Below are positions 35,741 through 47,945 of a stretch of DNA of 64,000 nucleotides, piece by piece. The notes below the pieces were generated by a model. It was not told where the DNA came from, did not search any database, and was given only the letters and a program-made list of their open reading frames with translations. The stretch is from Talinum fruticosum (lineage: Eukaryota; Streptophyta; Magnoliopsida; Caryophyllales; Talinaceae), in contig JAITYX010000011.1 of assembly GCA_021018815.1 (NCBI GenBank), positions 5,780,501 to 5,844,500 of the forward strand, read 5' to 3'. Every line of letters starts with the position of its first letter. Position 1 is the first letter of the stretch. A program made the translations under genes and the position numbers.

Positions 35741-37082
35741 CGTGCCCGGTAAAGGCGGATCTAATTTCCCCATGAATGTCGGCTTCACGCAAGGTACGCT
35801 TATCAAAATGATTCAATAAGGCTTTTAAAAGAGATTTTTTAAGAAGCGTTGATTAGAGGTTTTGTGAATTATTTTAGAAATTAATTTTAGAATTCTCGGG
35901 ATGTGTTTTAAACGTAAAAGATCAAAACAACAATATCGCCGCAAAGCTCAATTGGACCAGGTAGCGAAAACCATCTCGGACCAGGAACTAAGCCCATTCA
36001 TCAGCTTAGGGGCGGGCCGGCCCAACGAAGTTGTTGTCCGTTGCCGACCATCTAGCCCGGAGTGTTGAGGCGAGTCCTGGTCAACTGGCGTGGACTATCA
36101 ATCATTTCACCATTTTTTACGAGTTTATGCTTGAAAAAAAATAAGATGCAATGTAAAAATCAAAAAGATTAAAAATGAGAGTCACCGGTCAATTTTAAAA
36201 TTAAAAACTAACAAAAATAATTAAAAAACTTTTCTAATTCCGAGTTTACCGAAAGACAACCGAAAAAGCAAAAACTCAAAATTTAGAAAAGGTTTTCAAA
36301 AAGGATCTCATTCTCGCCGTCAAAAACGACCTCTACTAAGATAAGGAGTCGTACAAAAATCGTCCTCTTCTCCTTCACCTTTTTGGGCATATTTCACACA
36401 CTAAGATAAGGGAAGCTAAAAGGTAGCTCGGTTGCGATTTTGGCCAATTAATGATCAAAATAGCCAAGACGTAGTCTTAACCTACCAACTTAAATTAGCA
36501 AATTGAGATGGTCGGTTGCATCAAAAAGCTCACCCAAGCCCACTTTTATGGGTCATAAGTTAGTTTAAGTGGCCTAATCACCTATTATCATGAGGTCAGC
36601 CCAAATAGACCACAATGTTAGCGACCCTCGAACCTATCTCGAGTTTGGGCTATTTTCATGTCAAAATCCCAATTATTCAACTCTTGCACTAGCGAGATCA
36701 ACGTCACTTTCCGAGTATAATTCAATCGCCCAAAAATATAGATGAAAGCTCTTTCAAGCATTTCATCGAACACATGGTAGGCCTTAGTAAAAACTCATAT
36801 TTGCAAGCATAATTGGATTTGGCTAAGTCTAATACATCACTAATTATCCACCAAAGCACTAATCACTACCAAAACCAACCAAACTACTCACTAAACATGA
36901 GAAATTCCAAGCCATAGTCTAAACTAACAATATAAAGAACAAACATGGAGAGGAGAGAGAAAACTAAACTAACTTGTAAAAACCAAGCAAATAAACATAA
37001 ATCAAGTAACAAAAATCAAACATTTAAACAAAAAGTCAACTAAACTAAGATTAATCTAACAAACTTAACTAGAATGAAGGTT
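35741..37082. repeat. LTR-retrotransposon-like debris, unclassified
   Basis: Composition and phrases such as AAAGGCGGATCTAATTTCCCC (split at 35752-35772) and GAGTCACCGGTCAATTT (36179-36195) resemble plant LTR and leader sequences, but no coding domain, primer site or paired LTR was found. The copia solo LTR at 37083 interrupts or abuts it; the sequence at 38606-39453 may be its continuation. Confidence 0.35.
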
Positions 37083-38605
37083 TGCTCGGGAGAGTCCGAG
37101 TCACCCTAGAGGGGGTGAATAGGGTGATAGAAAATTCTTTTAGAAAAATCGCACTTTTGTGCAGAAATGTTACAAAGACAGATTCCGAGTCTAAAGACAA
37201 AGTCGAAAAGATTGGACTCGAAGTCGGTGAATCGAAGAAGCAAGAGCACTAAGGCCGTCTCGAGCCTAGAATGAACTCGGAAAGTGAACACAGAGATTTT
37301 ACGTGGAAACCCTCCTGGGCAGAAAACCACGGCCCGTGTCAATCCGGACACGAAGTCAAATCCACTATTTTGAGTCCACAAAATACCGTGAACTTGATCG
37401 AACCCGAGTTGCTCCATTGGACAACTCTATACAAGTTTTCCTAGACTCGAAATTCCCTTATCCGATCTAGTACTTCCTAGCTGAGATAACCCTTACAGCT
37501 AGGGACAACTAAGCTGAGTTAACCCTTACAGCTTAGTCAAGGGACCTTACAAAGAATGTAAGAAGTGTTTGTAACGAAGTACAAGACCTTACAACTCGTA
37601 AAGTAATGAATTACAGAGTGGGAGTTGTAAGTTGAAGATTGAGAGTAAATACAATAACTTCTATCAAGTAAGTGTATAGACAATATGTTCGGCAACCTTC
37701 AAGTCTTGTGAAGTGGCTTCCATTTATAGATGACCGAGGCGAGTAGCCGTTATCTTCATCTCGCTGACCGAGAGTCCTCTGTGACCGTTGTGAAAGGCTT
37801 TCGAGTCACTCGAAAGTATCCGTTGAAATATGGACGTTGGACAACGGTTTAACTCTCTTGGAAGTCCCAAAACCATTGGTTGTGTCTTGAAAAGTGTGGT
37901 GAAAACCACCGTTAGGCTTGACGTTCCAGCTTTTCCGGATATGGAAGCGGACAGTTTCGACACAATCTTCCGGGACTAAAGCAGGGAAGGTGAAAAGCCA
38001 TATCTCGCTGGTGATTTGACGTTACGAGCCGGCTACTTTTGTAGTTTGAAAAGATATCCTCGATTGAATAACCTACAAAAGTAAAACACCTTCGGTTCTC
38101 AAAGTATAAAGTACTTTGGTCCAAGGTTAGACACGGATAATAAAATAATCATGATAATTAACCAACAGATTATCCGAGTCGGAGAAGAAATGGAATTTTC
38201 TCGAGTCTAATATCCATGATACTCGGAATTCCATAATACTTAGTCTTAAGCAAGGAATCAAGTTCTAATCAAATAGTAGAGATAGAAAAACTTGATATAG
38301 ACTAAGCATGAAATGAACTACGAATGCTGATTCCGCAAACAATAGAGTAAATAGCCACAAGTTAGACTACGAGTGAGAGTGGACTCGGAATAAAGAACAA
38401 GTTTTCCGAGTCGCTAACCGAAAAGCGATTAAAGAGATATGTGAAGGCCGAATCGCATAGAAAAGATACTTTTTAACTCAAGTAAGTTTCTAAGACACAG
38501 AGAATGCCTTGGAATCAAAACTCTATATAAATGACATCGTTATACCCGATTCCTTTTGCATGACTCGGAAAGATATAGAGCAGATGTCCGAGTCTTCATA
38601 GAACA
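37083..38605 (-). mobile_element. Solo Ty1/copia LTR, minus strand
   Basis: Read on the minus strand it starts TGTTCTATGAAGACTCGG and ends GAGTCCG..CTCTCCCGAGCA, containing ACCCTATTCACCCCCTCTAG and TTTCCACGTAAAATCTC, typical of plant copia LTRs. It is homologous to the LTR at 5177. No primer-binding site lies on its left and no polypurine tract on its right, so it is a solo LTR. The flanking 5-mers (AGGTT, AAGTA) do not form a convincing duplication. Confidence 0.65.
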
Positions 38606-39453
38606 AAGTAAGAAATAAAGAGAGAGATAGAAGAAGAAAGCTTTTGAGCTCCTAAGCTCCATGGTTCACAATCTTCAACCCAAAACTACACTAATCTCCC
38701 TAATGAAGTTTAATTTTGACTAACTATAAAAATAATCTAACTCCTAAACCCTAAGTAAGGGCTCTCTCTAAGAGGCCTCCCCTTAAATTTTGCCAAAAAT
38801 CCCTTTAAATAGGCATAAAAATAGCCAAAACCGAGACCCAAAGCCCATATCACTTGACACGGTCGTGTCAAGTTGACACGAGCTGAGACACAGGCACCCA
38901 TGTCAAGTTGACACGAGCTGTGACACAGGCAAGACCATTTCAAGCTCTGGAATAAAAGAGATAAAAACGAGAAAAATTGGCCACCATGGCTTTCCCCATG
39001 GTCATGGGCTAGATTGTGGGAGCTGCCACGGTTGTGCCACAGCTTGTGGGTTGAGCCGTGAGGCCTCTAAAAGCCCTCTTCACCCTTTTACATTCATTGA
39101 GCGGCATCGAGACTGGTTCGGGGTAATGTTAACGACTCGTGATTACTCCGATGGGTCTTCAAGAGGTTCTTCTTTGGTCCCGGAATGCCACAAAGGCTTG
39201 AACATGGAGTGTGGTGATTCCGAAACTTTACTTCGAACTTCGAAACTCTTGTATAAGGTTTCCTTGGGCTTGCGGATGGTCTAACATGGCTACGACAAGT
39301 TGAGAATGGATCTTTGAAGCTTGATTTGTTGGAATTATCATCGTTTTCGCTCTATTCTACGAAAGTTATCAGGCTTGGCTTATTTATTTCCTACAAAAGT
39401 AAATAAAACAAATAAAAATCCTAAAATTATATTATTTGTGAGCAAAAAATAAG
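38606..39453. repeat. LTR-like debris with a 31-bp direct repeat
   Basis: Contains two copies of TGTCAAGTTGACACGAGCTG plus WGACACAGGCA (about 38868-38898 and 38902-38932), spaced 34 bp, reminiscent of the tandem units in gypsy LTRs. On the minus strand a TATTTAAAGGGA box lies nearby (about 38803-38814). No coding domain is supported. It is cut on the right by the gypsy LTR at 39454. Confidence 0.4.
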
Positions 39454-40769
39454 TGTTAGAGGGCGTATAAATGACAGGCCGCAAGCGCACGGTGTATGGT
39501 TGTAGCTAGCCAAGGTCGATCCCACAAGGATTCAATTCGTGCAACGCAATAAACTAGTCCTCTCGCTCAATTGCTAAGCAAATCGAGTTTTTGGAGTTTG
39601 TTCTTTTTAAACTAGTTCTAACTATTAAAATCAAGAAAATTAATCTAGACTTAAATCAGTTGATAAAAACATCTAGGGATTTGATTTCCTAATGCAATGA
39701 GTTTGATTATTAAAACATAATTTGTGTAATCATTCTTTCAAGTGAATCAAGGATTGATAATCACAAAATTCTACCGCTCTTTTGATACTTAATATAATTG
39801 CTCTAATTAACCTATCAAACAACTTTCGTATGCCTTTTAAGTTAATCAAAGTTAAAGATTTCAAATTATCAAAGTGATCCCCTAATGTACTATTCTTTTC
39901 TCAAATTTCATAAATTAGCTAGAAATGTTGGTTGTCGGATTATTCTATTTCACCTTTCAAGTACATGATAGATTAATCTCTAAACACAAGCATTTTAGGC
40001 CTTCAAAACACCCATGAACATGATAAACACAACCTTCTATTGATCAAAATCAGAATTCAAGCACAAATTATAAAAGCTTAATCAAACTTCATTGTTTCGG
40101 ATTACAAATCCCTAGAAAAACTAAACTACTCACACATTGTTATTGAAAACTTAATAAAAATAATCAAATACATGGAAATCAAACCTCAAGTAATAAGAAA
40201 CGAAGAAGTAAGATAATAGATTTGAAGAACCCCACTTGAATCTCTCGACTTCGAATGGAAATCCCGCAATCGCTTCAAACTTTGTTCTTCGATCTTCAAA
40301 AGCAGTCTTCGGTTTGATGTGGACGATGAAGGTATGAATAATGGAAATGATGAATGGAGGATGAATGGTGGATGAATATCGCCTGAATACTGCAGGTGTT
40401 CCCATTTAATATTCATAAATCGGCGCACAAAACACCCCAAAACCGTCGAATTTGAAAAGCCGAGCGAAAACCACAGGAAAAGGAGCCACTCCAAGCCGAG
40501 TGGTCACTCCTTGGGCTCCGTCCAACTTTTCTCGCTTTGATTTTTCTACCACGGTTTGGGGGTACATAGGGAGGTCGTGGTCAACTTATTTTGACCATAA
40601 ATTTAGGAAATTATGTTGTTTTGGCCTCAAAACCTAAAAATTCACATAAAAAACAACACCATCAAGTGTAATATGGAAATACGAGATATAAATCAAATAT
40701 TTTAAACATAATATTCCCCAATCCACTACTGAAATTCCCTAAAAATCAAGTCAAAATATGCTCTTATCA
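39454..40769 (-). mobile_element. 3' LTR of a Ty3/gypsy element, minus strand
   Basis: On the minus strand it starts TGATAAGAGCATATTTT directly after a GTGGGGGAG polypurine tract (40771-40779) and ends CCCTCTAACA at 39454. The same CTTGCTTG/CAAGCAAG hairpin as in the element at 1422 lies upstream (40789-40808). The end region (CACCGTGCGCTTGCGG, WGGGATCGACCTTG) parallels the end of the LTR at 1459, but the two are different families. Confidence 0.8.
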
Positions 40770-42365
40770 AACTCCCCCACGCTAACTCCTTGCTTGTCCC
40801 CAAGCAAGTACAAGACTCAAACAAAAACAAAAAGACTCAAAAGAAAATTACATACTCAAGATAAAAAAGAAAAATCTATTTACGCATCCTCCTCGGGTAA
40901 GCATCGGTAAAGTTCTCTAATAACTAAGTCTAACCAAGAATAGCCCGAAAGTGATGAAAACCATTAAGCACAAGTAAGAGGGAAGTTTTCAAAAACATAT
41001 GTCTAAGAATCACACAATCAAGATCAAATCAAATTGAGTAATTGCATCCTTATTCGAACGAAGCAACGATGAATTCAAAGCAAAGGCACGAAATTGAACA
41101 AATTGAGCTCGAATTCGCAAATTACCAGGATAGAGAAGATAGTATCGGAATTTGCAGCGGTAATAAACAGAGAAGACACCAGCGCCGAAGAGGAGCGCAG
41201 TACACCGGCGCTCGAGACGAGCGAAGACTCCAGCAGATGAGCGAAGACGTCGCGCGAGGCGAGAGCACAACCTGGAGCAGGTTTCGTGTTTTGGGTGAGG
41301 GATACGCCGGTGACCGAGGACACCGGCGCCGGAGGAGAGCGAAGACGTCGGCGCCGGATGCTCGCTGCTCGAAGCCTTATGCGCCGGAGGGAAGGGATAG
41401 GAGGGAGAAAGTTAGGGATTGAGAAATTGGAGTCCCGTGAATGTGAGCTGCTAAAACCTCTTTTTTTTGGAGTTAACGTCCAAAGTTAGCGTCGGACGCC
41501 ATTTTCGGACTCCAATTAGCGTCGGATTCTTCATCCGACTCTAAAATCGGACGCTAATAGAGTCCGATTTTTTCCAACTCAAATAGTGTCTTTTTAAAAT
41601 CCCACACTAATTTCGTCAGTATTAGAGTCGAATTTTGTTGTGGTCTCTAAATCGACGCTAATCGGGAGTTTTTTTGTAGTGTATGAGCATGAAATTAGAA
41701 AGATTGAGAGCAAACCTCACTTTAGGGAAGTGGAAACACTTGCTCTCATGTGTTTGAAAATATATAATAATGAAGGTTCTCTCAATACTCCTACCAAAGA
41801 AACAATCTACCATATACTTGCTAAGAATCTCAACTTTCCAACACGAGCATACAAATACAAATGACAATCAAGAGGTCTTTTCAAGGGTTATAACGTGGTT
41901 AGGGGCAAAGGGAAGGAGTGGAAAATTATTTGGGTAAAATGGAGCTAAAAGCCAAACTTGGAGCGTAACTCATCAAATATCTCAAACCACTCATAAACAT
42001 TGAAATCAAACCCGGAAAAACCCATTGGAAACCGCCTTGAATCTACACAAGCTAATGCCAAACACTTTATTTTGTCTTTTTTCTGATTTTTTTTCTATTT
42101 TTTTCTTTTTATATTTCATTTTTCTAATTTTTTTTTTCTTTGTGAATGGAAAAATAACAAATTTATAATATTAGGCAAGTTTCCAATTTTCAACCCAAAT
42201 GAAACTACACAAGTGGAGAAAGTATTAAGAATGAAATTTCACAACTAATCCCCATCAACCAAACCATAAAATTTACCACAATCAACCCATGTTACACGCA
42301 AAACACTCCAAGCAATGACTTAAGGGTAGGATAAATGTATTTGGCCAAGACTTGTTCATGTAGGT
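40770..42365 (-). mobile_element. 3' internal region of the minus-strand gypsy element, with a CACTA fragment inside
   Basis: Non-coding 3' part of the element, including a T-rich tract (42076-42141; A-rich in element orientation) like that at 757-790 of the left element. It is interrupted by a sequence ending in a CACTA terminus at 41681, and it stops where LINE sequence begins. No gag-pol domain is present. Confidence 0.6.
41040..41681. mobile_element. Orphan CACTA terminus with GC-rich internal part
   Basis: The right end, on the complement, is CACTACAAAAAAACTCCCGA, a classic CACTA end. Next to it (41480-41665) are repeated TTAGCGTCGGA / TCCGACGCTAA units, the subterminal repeats of a family different from the other two CACTA elements. 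Inside lies a GC-rich segment (41160-41400) with repeated GCGAAGAC and GGCGCCGG motifs. I could not find the matching left terminus, so the left border is an estimate and the element is probably truncated. Confidence 0.6.
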
Positions 42366-43560
42366 TCAATCAAAAGAGCGGTCAAAGGCAATCAAAACAC
42401 TCCACACTTGCTTTGCTAGCATAGCATCATTAAAAGCCGTGAGATCTCGGAAGCCCAACCAACCACCTTCCTTACTAGCACAGAGACAGGAACTACTAAC
42501 CCAGATGAACCTTCCATTTACTTGGATCATTACTCCACCAAAAACGATTGATAATCCTTTGAATCGAAAAATTGAGTTCCTTTGGGAGCTTGAATACACT
42601 TATGGCATATATCGGGATAGCTTGAGCCATCGCCTTTATCAGCACTTCCCGTCCAGCCCACGAAACTAACTTATCCATCCATCCGGATAATCGTTTCCCA
42701 ATGCGATCCTTCAAGAATAGAAAAGACTTCTTCTTTCAACGTTCCACATACAAAGGGAGTCCCGGATACTTGTCATGTGACGAACTTCCCGGATGTCAAG
42801 CACGGTTAAAATTTCCACTCTCTTAGCTAATAGAATTCCCCTTTCAAACATGACACTCGACTTTTGAAAATTTACCGCTTGCCTCGAAGCGGTTTCATAC
42901 ACACCCAGTAACTCATTAATCACCTCAGCTTGGTTGATCGAAGCCTTACAAAAGAAAATAGAATCATCCGCAAAGAGAAGATGAGACACTCAAGGTGCGA
43001 GACGGGCGGATTTGATGACCATGAAGAACCCCTCGATACTCGGGATCTCGTATCAAACCCATTAAACCCTCGGTCACAAAGAGAAACAGATATGGAGAGA
43101 GGGGATCTCCTTGACGGAGACCTCTAGACGAAGTAACCAACCCTTTCAGGGCACCATTAAGCAAAAAGAAAAAGTAGCGGATTCCACACAATTCATAATC
43201 AGATTGACCCATTGATCACAAAAACACATCTTTAACATAACGTTTCGAAGGAAAGACCATTCAACTCTATCATAGGCCTTGCTCATATCAAGTTTAATAG
43301 CCATGGTGCCGTTGCTACGTCTATGAGTATTCATCGAATGGAAAATCTCGTACGACACCAAAATATTGTTAGTTATTAGCCTACCGAGAGTGAAAGCACT
43401 TTGATTTTCAGAAACTATAAGAGGAAGAAGTTTCTTCAATCTGTTACTAATCACTTTAGTAACCAGTTTGTAAATGACATTACAAAGGCTAATAGGACGG
43501 AAATTTGTTAGATGGGTAGGATGAGGTACCTTAGGGATAAGCACCACATTAGGATGAGGT
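42366..43560 (-). pseudogene. L1-type LINE reverse transcriptase fragment, minus strand
   Basis: On the minus strand, in shifting frames: VLIPKVPHPTHLTNFRPISL, ENQSAFTLGRLITNNILV and IKLDMSKAYDRVEW (43547-43146); RGLRQGDPLSPYLFL (43212-42964); the active site LFADDS at 42977-42961; then KRLSGWMDKLVSWAGREVLI and AIPIYAISVFKLPK (42714-42496), and WLGFRDLTAFNDAMLAKQVW (42599-42366). The endonuclease, ORF1 and the 3' end are missing. The catalytic FADD box is intact, but frameshifts break the chain. At 43512-43571 a segment AGGATGAGGTACCTTAGG occurs twice. Confidence 0.9.
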
Positions 43561-44559
43561 ACCTTAGGGAGATGATTTGTGTTAGATGATGGTAATTAGA
43601 GGAAGATGGTTGTGTGGTAAGTTTGTATAAAGATAATGGATAATGTCGAGGGCGTAGGTGGCAATGATGGATGAAGATAACTGGGAGAATAGTGGCTAGG
43701 AGATTGATGATGAGAGTCGTTGATAGGATTTTTATATGAAGAAGATGACATGATATATTTTTATGAGGCTCCTCTTTATATTAATATTCCACCGTCTCAA
43801 CTCACCCAATTAAATTGTGGTTTGACTTAACTTTCTATCCTCCAAATTTCATCTTAATTAGAAAATTTTTGATAATATGCCAACCGCTTGGGATCTAATT
43901 TTCCAATTTGCATTTTATTTTATCCTCCATTTCGTTCAATATATACTTAAAAATAAACAAAATAATGTAAATGGATAAAAATAAACTACATAATATGAAC
44001 TAAATATGTATAAAATATAACTTAACATCAAGAAAAGAAAAACATCTATAAACCTACCTTCAAAGGAAATTGGTTTTAAAAAAGGAAAAAGACACATGAT
44101 CTTTTGGAGGTGGGATTCTTTTATCTGGAAACTTTGGGGAAGGACCCAAGGTTTTTATACTCAAACAAAGCAGCCGCCAAGCAAGTATACAGAATATAGC
44201 AAGTGCATAATAAGAATACCTAAGCCAAAGCCCTAAATTTGGAAGGTACATAATAAGAATACCTCAGGCATGGTTTCCATTCTGAAAAAGAGGTGGATGA
44301 TGTCAGTTTTACAAAAGGAGTGTTAATGTAACTGTCACAATTAGGATTATCCATAACAAAAAGGCCTAATCGAGTGAGAAAGACAATTTATCATGGTCAT
44401 GGGGTTTAAGGTTTGATTCAATCCTTATAGGCTCTGTGAGGGTTGAGCCTTTCCTGGACAATAGCCAAAATCCCCAATGACATGCAAGATGCCTAATTTT
44501 GAATTTTTTGTTTAATCTTAATTCTTTTTCAAGTTTCACCTTCTTTATACATCCATAAT
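43561..44559. other. No gene seen
   Basis: AT-rich spacer. A 15-bp direct repeat ATAATAAGAATACCT occurs at 44207-44221 and 44249-44263 or nearby. The 63-codon minus-strand ORF at 44251-44060 has no family I can name. Confidence 0.4.
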
Positions 44560-45870
44560 GAAGTTGTCACTAAAGACGTCGTCCCTGTATGTGATCGCTA
44601 TCCTTTGATGCATGACATGATTGTTCTTAGATTAGGAGTAGATGTCTTAAAAAGAGCAAGTTGCTTACGTAGTTTGCAACATAGAGTTGCCACCGTGCTT
44701 ATTTAGGGAAAGTATATATGAACCTTTATTTTTAATACACTTTATCTTGATAGAAGATTTATCCCAACTCCAAGATACTAGTTTTTGAGATGGATTTGGG
44801 GTTGAGAAGGGTTTAATTAGGGTTTTTGTATTAGATTAAATGAAATGTTATCTCAATTCCATATAATATCATGCAATAACCAATGTCAGTGTAAATCTTT
44901 ATTCCTTTTAAACATTTAAATAACTTGTTTGATAATTACTTAAATTAGATTGATCGAAAAGCAAAAAGTTATAATCTTTGGTAATCATGCATAATATTTC
45001 ATGCTACACAAGAACCTAATTAATCAGAGATGCTACAAGATGAAATAACAAAAAATACGACAATAAAAAGAAAGATGTAGAAGAAGAGAACAAACGAAAA
45101 TTAAATCAACTTAATTATCTTTAAGCTTAACCCTCAAGATTCACCTTAGTCTTGGTTTATCAAGATAGTTCATTTTCTCCTTATTTGTTAACGGATGTGG
45201 GAAGCTAGTCTCAAATCAAGCATGCAAATAGAGGGAATGCCTCAACGAAGAGAAAGTAAAAAGCAAGTAAATAGATGAAAAGTACGCAGAACAAATATAG
45301 AGAGAAAGATAATTTCTTAGGGATGAGGGAGAGGGAGAAGAAGAAGAAAAGAAGTCAGTATCAATACACCTCAGATGTGTTTAGAAAGAGGGATATGACC
45401 CCTTTTTATAGTAATAAAGAACCCTAGGTTTCTCTCCAAAGCTTACCTGTCTCAGAATGAAACCCTTACCATGAACATAGCAGGGGAAGATCCTAACCCA
45501 ACAGCCATTCAACTTGATTTCTGCCTGATAGGTTGTCGTTAAGGCACAATAGCCTACTGTTGTGGCCTATTGCACTATCGCTCGAATTATGCTTGGACTT
45601 GTTGTATTAGTTTGTGTGATCCTTTCATTTTTTCCTCAGATGGACTACATCTATGTCTTCAATTTCTGATCTTTTCACCTTCTAGATTGTAAAGACACAT
45701 TTTACAAGCTATTGTTTTTAGAAATAGATTTTTCATGAGATTAGATACTTGAATCTTGAGATAGCATTGTCTTACTGATGAAGTTGGTGCGTGTCATAAT
45801 CGGGTTGCCATGCACATAACATACATTAATAAGCCCATTTTCTATTATGACACTTTTAGGTATCTACAGC
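44560..45870 (-). repeat. Possible LTR-retrotransposon LTR, minus strand
   Basis: On the minus strand it starts TGTAGATACCTAAAAGTGTC (45870), a common LTR beginning. It carries a TATA-like ACTATAAAAAGGGGTC (about 45410-45395) and ends in a region with GGTGGCAACTC near 44690, like the GGCGACTCC block near gypsy LTR ends. There is no second LTR, primer site or coding domain, so this is tentative. Confidence 0.35.
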
Positions 45871-47210
45871 TGGGGCTTTCATGTGTGCTGCTTTCATAGG
45901 TCTAGACCCACTATTCAATCGTGGAGGCTTTTCAAACTGATTTTCCTCCTTTCTATTGAGCTCAATCTGGACTAAAGATCAAGTTCCTTTTTGGTAAATT
46001 TAAACTCTGAATCAAAATTGATCCAAAAAAATCAATCACAAAAGCATTTTGAACTCATTAGGTTGATTTGAAACCCTTAAATTGAATTATACCTCCCGAG
46101 ATATATCCAACTTTGTTTTTATCCAAATTTTTCATATTTCAATCTATACGACTTAAGAGATAATTTTTTTAGGAAATGTGACTGAGCGTGATTAAGAGTT
46201 GTTGAGTATTGATTTTTGTAATTTCAAAGAGTGGTGAGAGCATAATTGAGTATCAATGAGAGGGGTTGAATGTAGTTGAATGTTGATTTTTTGCAGTTGT
46301 TATACTATACTAGTTTTTAGCACATGTGTTACATCGACAATATTTCTCAAGTATTGACTACCAATTCTTATTGTTTTTTTTTTTGATATTTAAGTGATAG
46401 TAGTGTATTTATTATTATATTCTAATTATACAAATTCCACACCCAGTTTACTAATTATACAAATGGTATATAAAATGAAAGAAATAAAAATTAAATTAAG
46501 GTGTATATATATATTTAGACAATGAAAGAGAAAGAATAATATATTCCTCTAATATATGAAAATTTTATCAAAAATAATGATCATGTACATTTCTATCTAA
46601 CCTAATTATCTAAATTTTAAAAATAAATAAATAAGCTCTTAAGATACATTTCAATTGTAATTAATGGTTTCGTCAAGTAAGCTTCCTTTGTATCGCTGAT
46701 TATGGTTTATTTTATATTTGTTTTAAAGACTTTTAGTTACAGTAAGTCAACCTCAAAAATACTATTAATTGTGGAAAAAAATACGGATAACTATGACCAT
46801 TTTAAATCAAAATAAACAAAAGATTTAGTTTTAATTACAAAATAGAGGAATATTACTTAAATTACCATCGAACGTCTAATTTTTTGAGTGGAATGTAATG
46901 CAAAATCACTCTTCTATGTAGTGTTTATATAGCAATAGTCATCAAATTAATAAGTAATTAAAGAGATTAAAATTAATCTTTAATTAAAAACTCAATAAAA
47001 AGAAGAAAGCTAGTAAGATTATTAGTTGAAAATCACATCATGCAAGCTAGTGGCTTGTGGAAGAAAAGAGAAGCAAATTTAACTATACTATCACTTATGG
47101 CAAGGGGTGAAGACAAATTGAAGTTGGCCTAGCTACAGCAAAGCAAGGTTTCCTTAAAAGGTAAAAATGTCATGCTAACAAGTTAAAGGGAAAGCCTCTT
47201 GAAATAGCAA
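45871..47210. other. No gene seen; AT-rich spacer
   Basis: 1.3 kb of strongly AT-rich DNA without supported ORFs, RNA genes or recognisable transposon ends. Confidence 0.5.
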
Positions 47211-47215
47211 GCAGT

Positions 47216-47945
47216 AGGGTTGGCAACGGGCGGGTTGGGGACGGGGAATGGGGGTAGACCCCGTTAGAGCAGCTATTGGGGTGGGGTATACGCAATGCCG
47301 TAACTCTTGTGAGCGCCGAAGAGACGGGATTGAGCGCTTCTCCTAGCGCAGGACTTTTCGTCGCTGGATTAAGCTCTAATTCTTAGCGACTTGCCCGAAA
47401 GCAGAAAGAAAATCGGAAGGTGACTAACTTCATTCGAAAAACATAAGAAAAAAAAGAGCACCTTTTTCAAGTAGGTTCTGACGTTGCTTTTCGGATCCAA
47501 ACTTCTTCCTAGTGCGTCGGGGCACGATTCCCCTCTGGCAACCATACCAAAGACCTGACGAGAGATCTCTCTCTCTCCCTCCCTTTTGGGCATAGGTCAC
47601 CCCTTTCTTTGTTCTACATGGATTGTCCCCATTGCCCTCAGCCTGTCGGTTGGCCAGGGCGCCCAGAGGAGTGGTCTCGTTTGAAAAAAAAAATCGATGG
47701 CCTACCCGCTTTCCTTTCGGTCAACTGCCCTCTATTTACATTTTTTTGCATCATGTTTTTTTAAAAAATGTTGAACTATTGACTCTACTTGTTTGGATGG
47801 GTGTTCACCCCAAAGTGTTCCCGGACCGCATGCATACATCCGTAAGTAACTTATCCCCGCCCCCATCCCCGCCCCCGACCCCGACCACCGCTACCGGGTG
47901 ATTTTCGACCCCGCTTCCCCAAAATATTTACTACGGCCAGCAGAA
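47216..47945. repeat. GC-rich hAT-like repeat arms around an organelle-like segment
   Basis: The left arm TAGGGTTGGCAACGGGCGGG (47216-47235) followed by GGGGACGGGGAATGGGGG resembles the TAGGG.TGGCAA.CGGG ends of plant hAT MITEs. The right arm (47849-47925) is CCCCGCCCCCGACCCCGACC-like, the complementary kind of sequence. Between them is DNA with an organelle-like character (listed separately). The far terminus of the MITE was not found. Confidence 0.45.
47288..47848. other. Putative mitochondrial DNA insertion (NUMT)
   Basis: Base composition is much more balanced than the surroundings, with phrases such as CGCAATGCCGTAACTC, GAGCGCTTCTCCTAGCGCAG, GCCTGTCGGTTGGCCAGGGC and CATGCATACATCCGTAAGTA that I associate with plant mitochondrial intergenic DNA. 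It has no long ORF and no complete organelle gene. Assignment is from memory of style rather than an alignment. Confidence 0.45.

Noticed and set aside
47623..47901. 92-codon plus-strand ORF across the organelle-like segment
   Set aside because: Crosses the border between the organelle-like segment and the GC-rich repeat, and ends in a Pro-rich low-complexity run.
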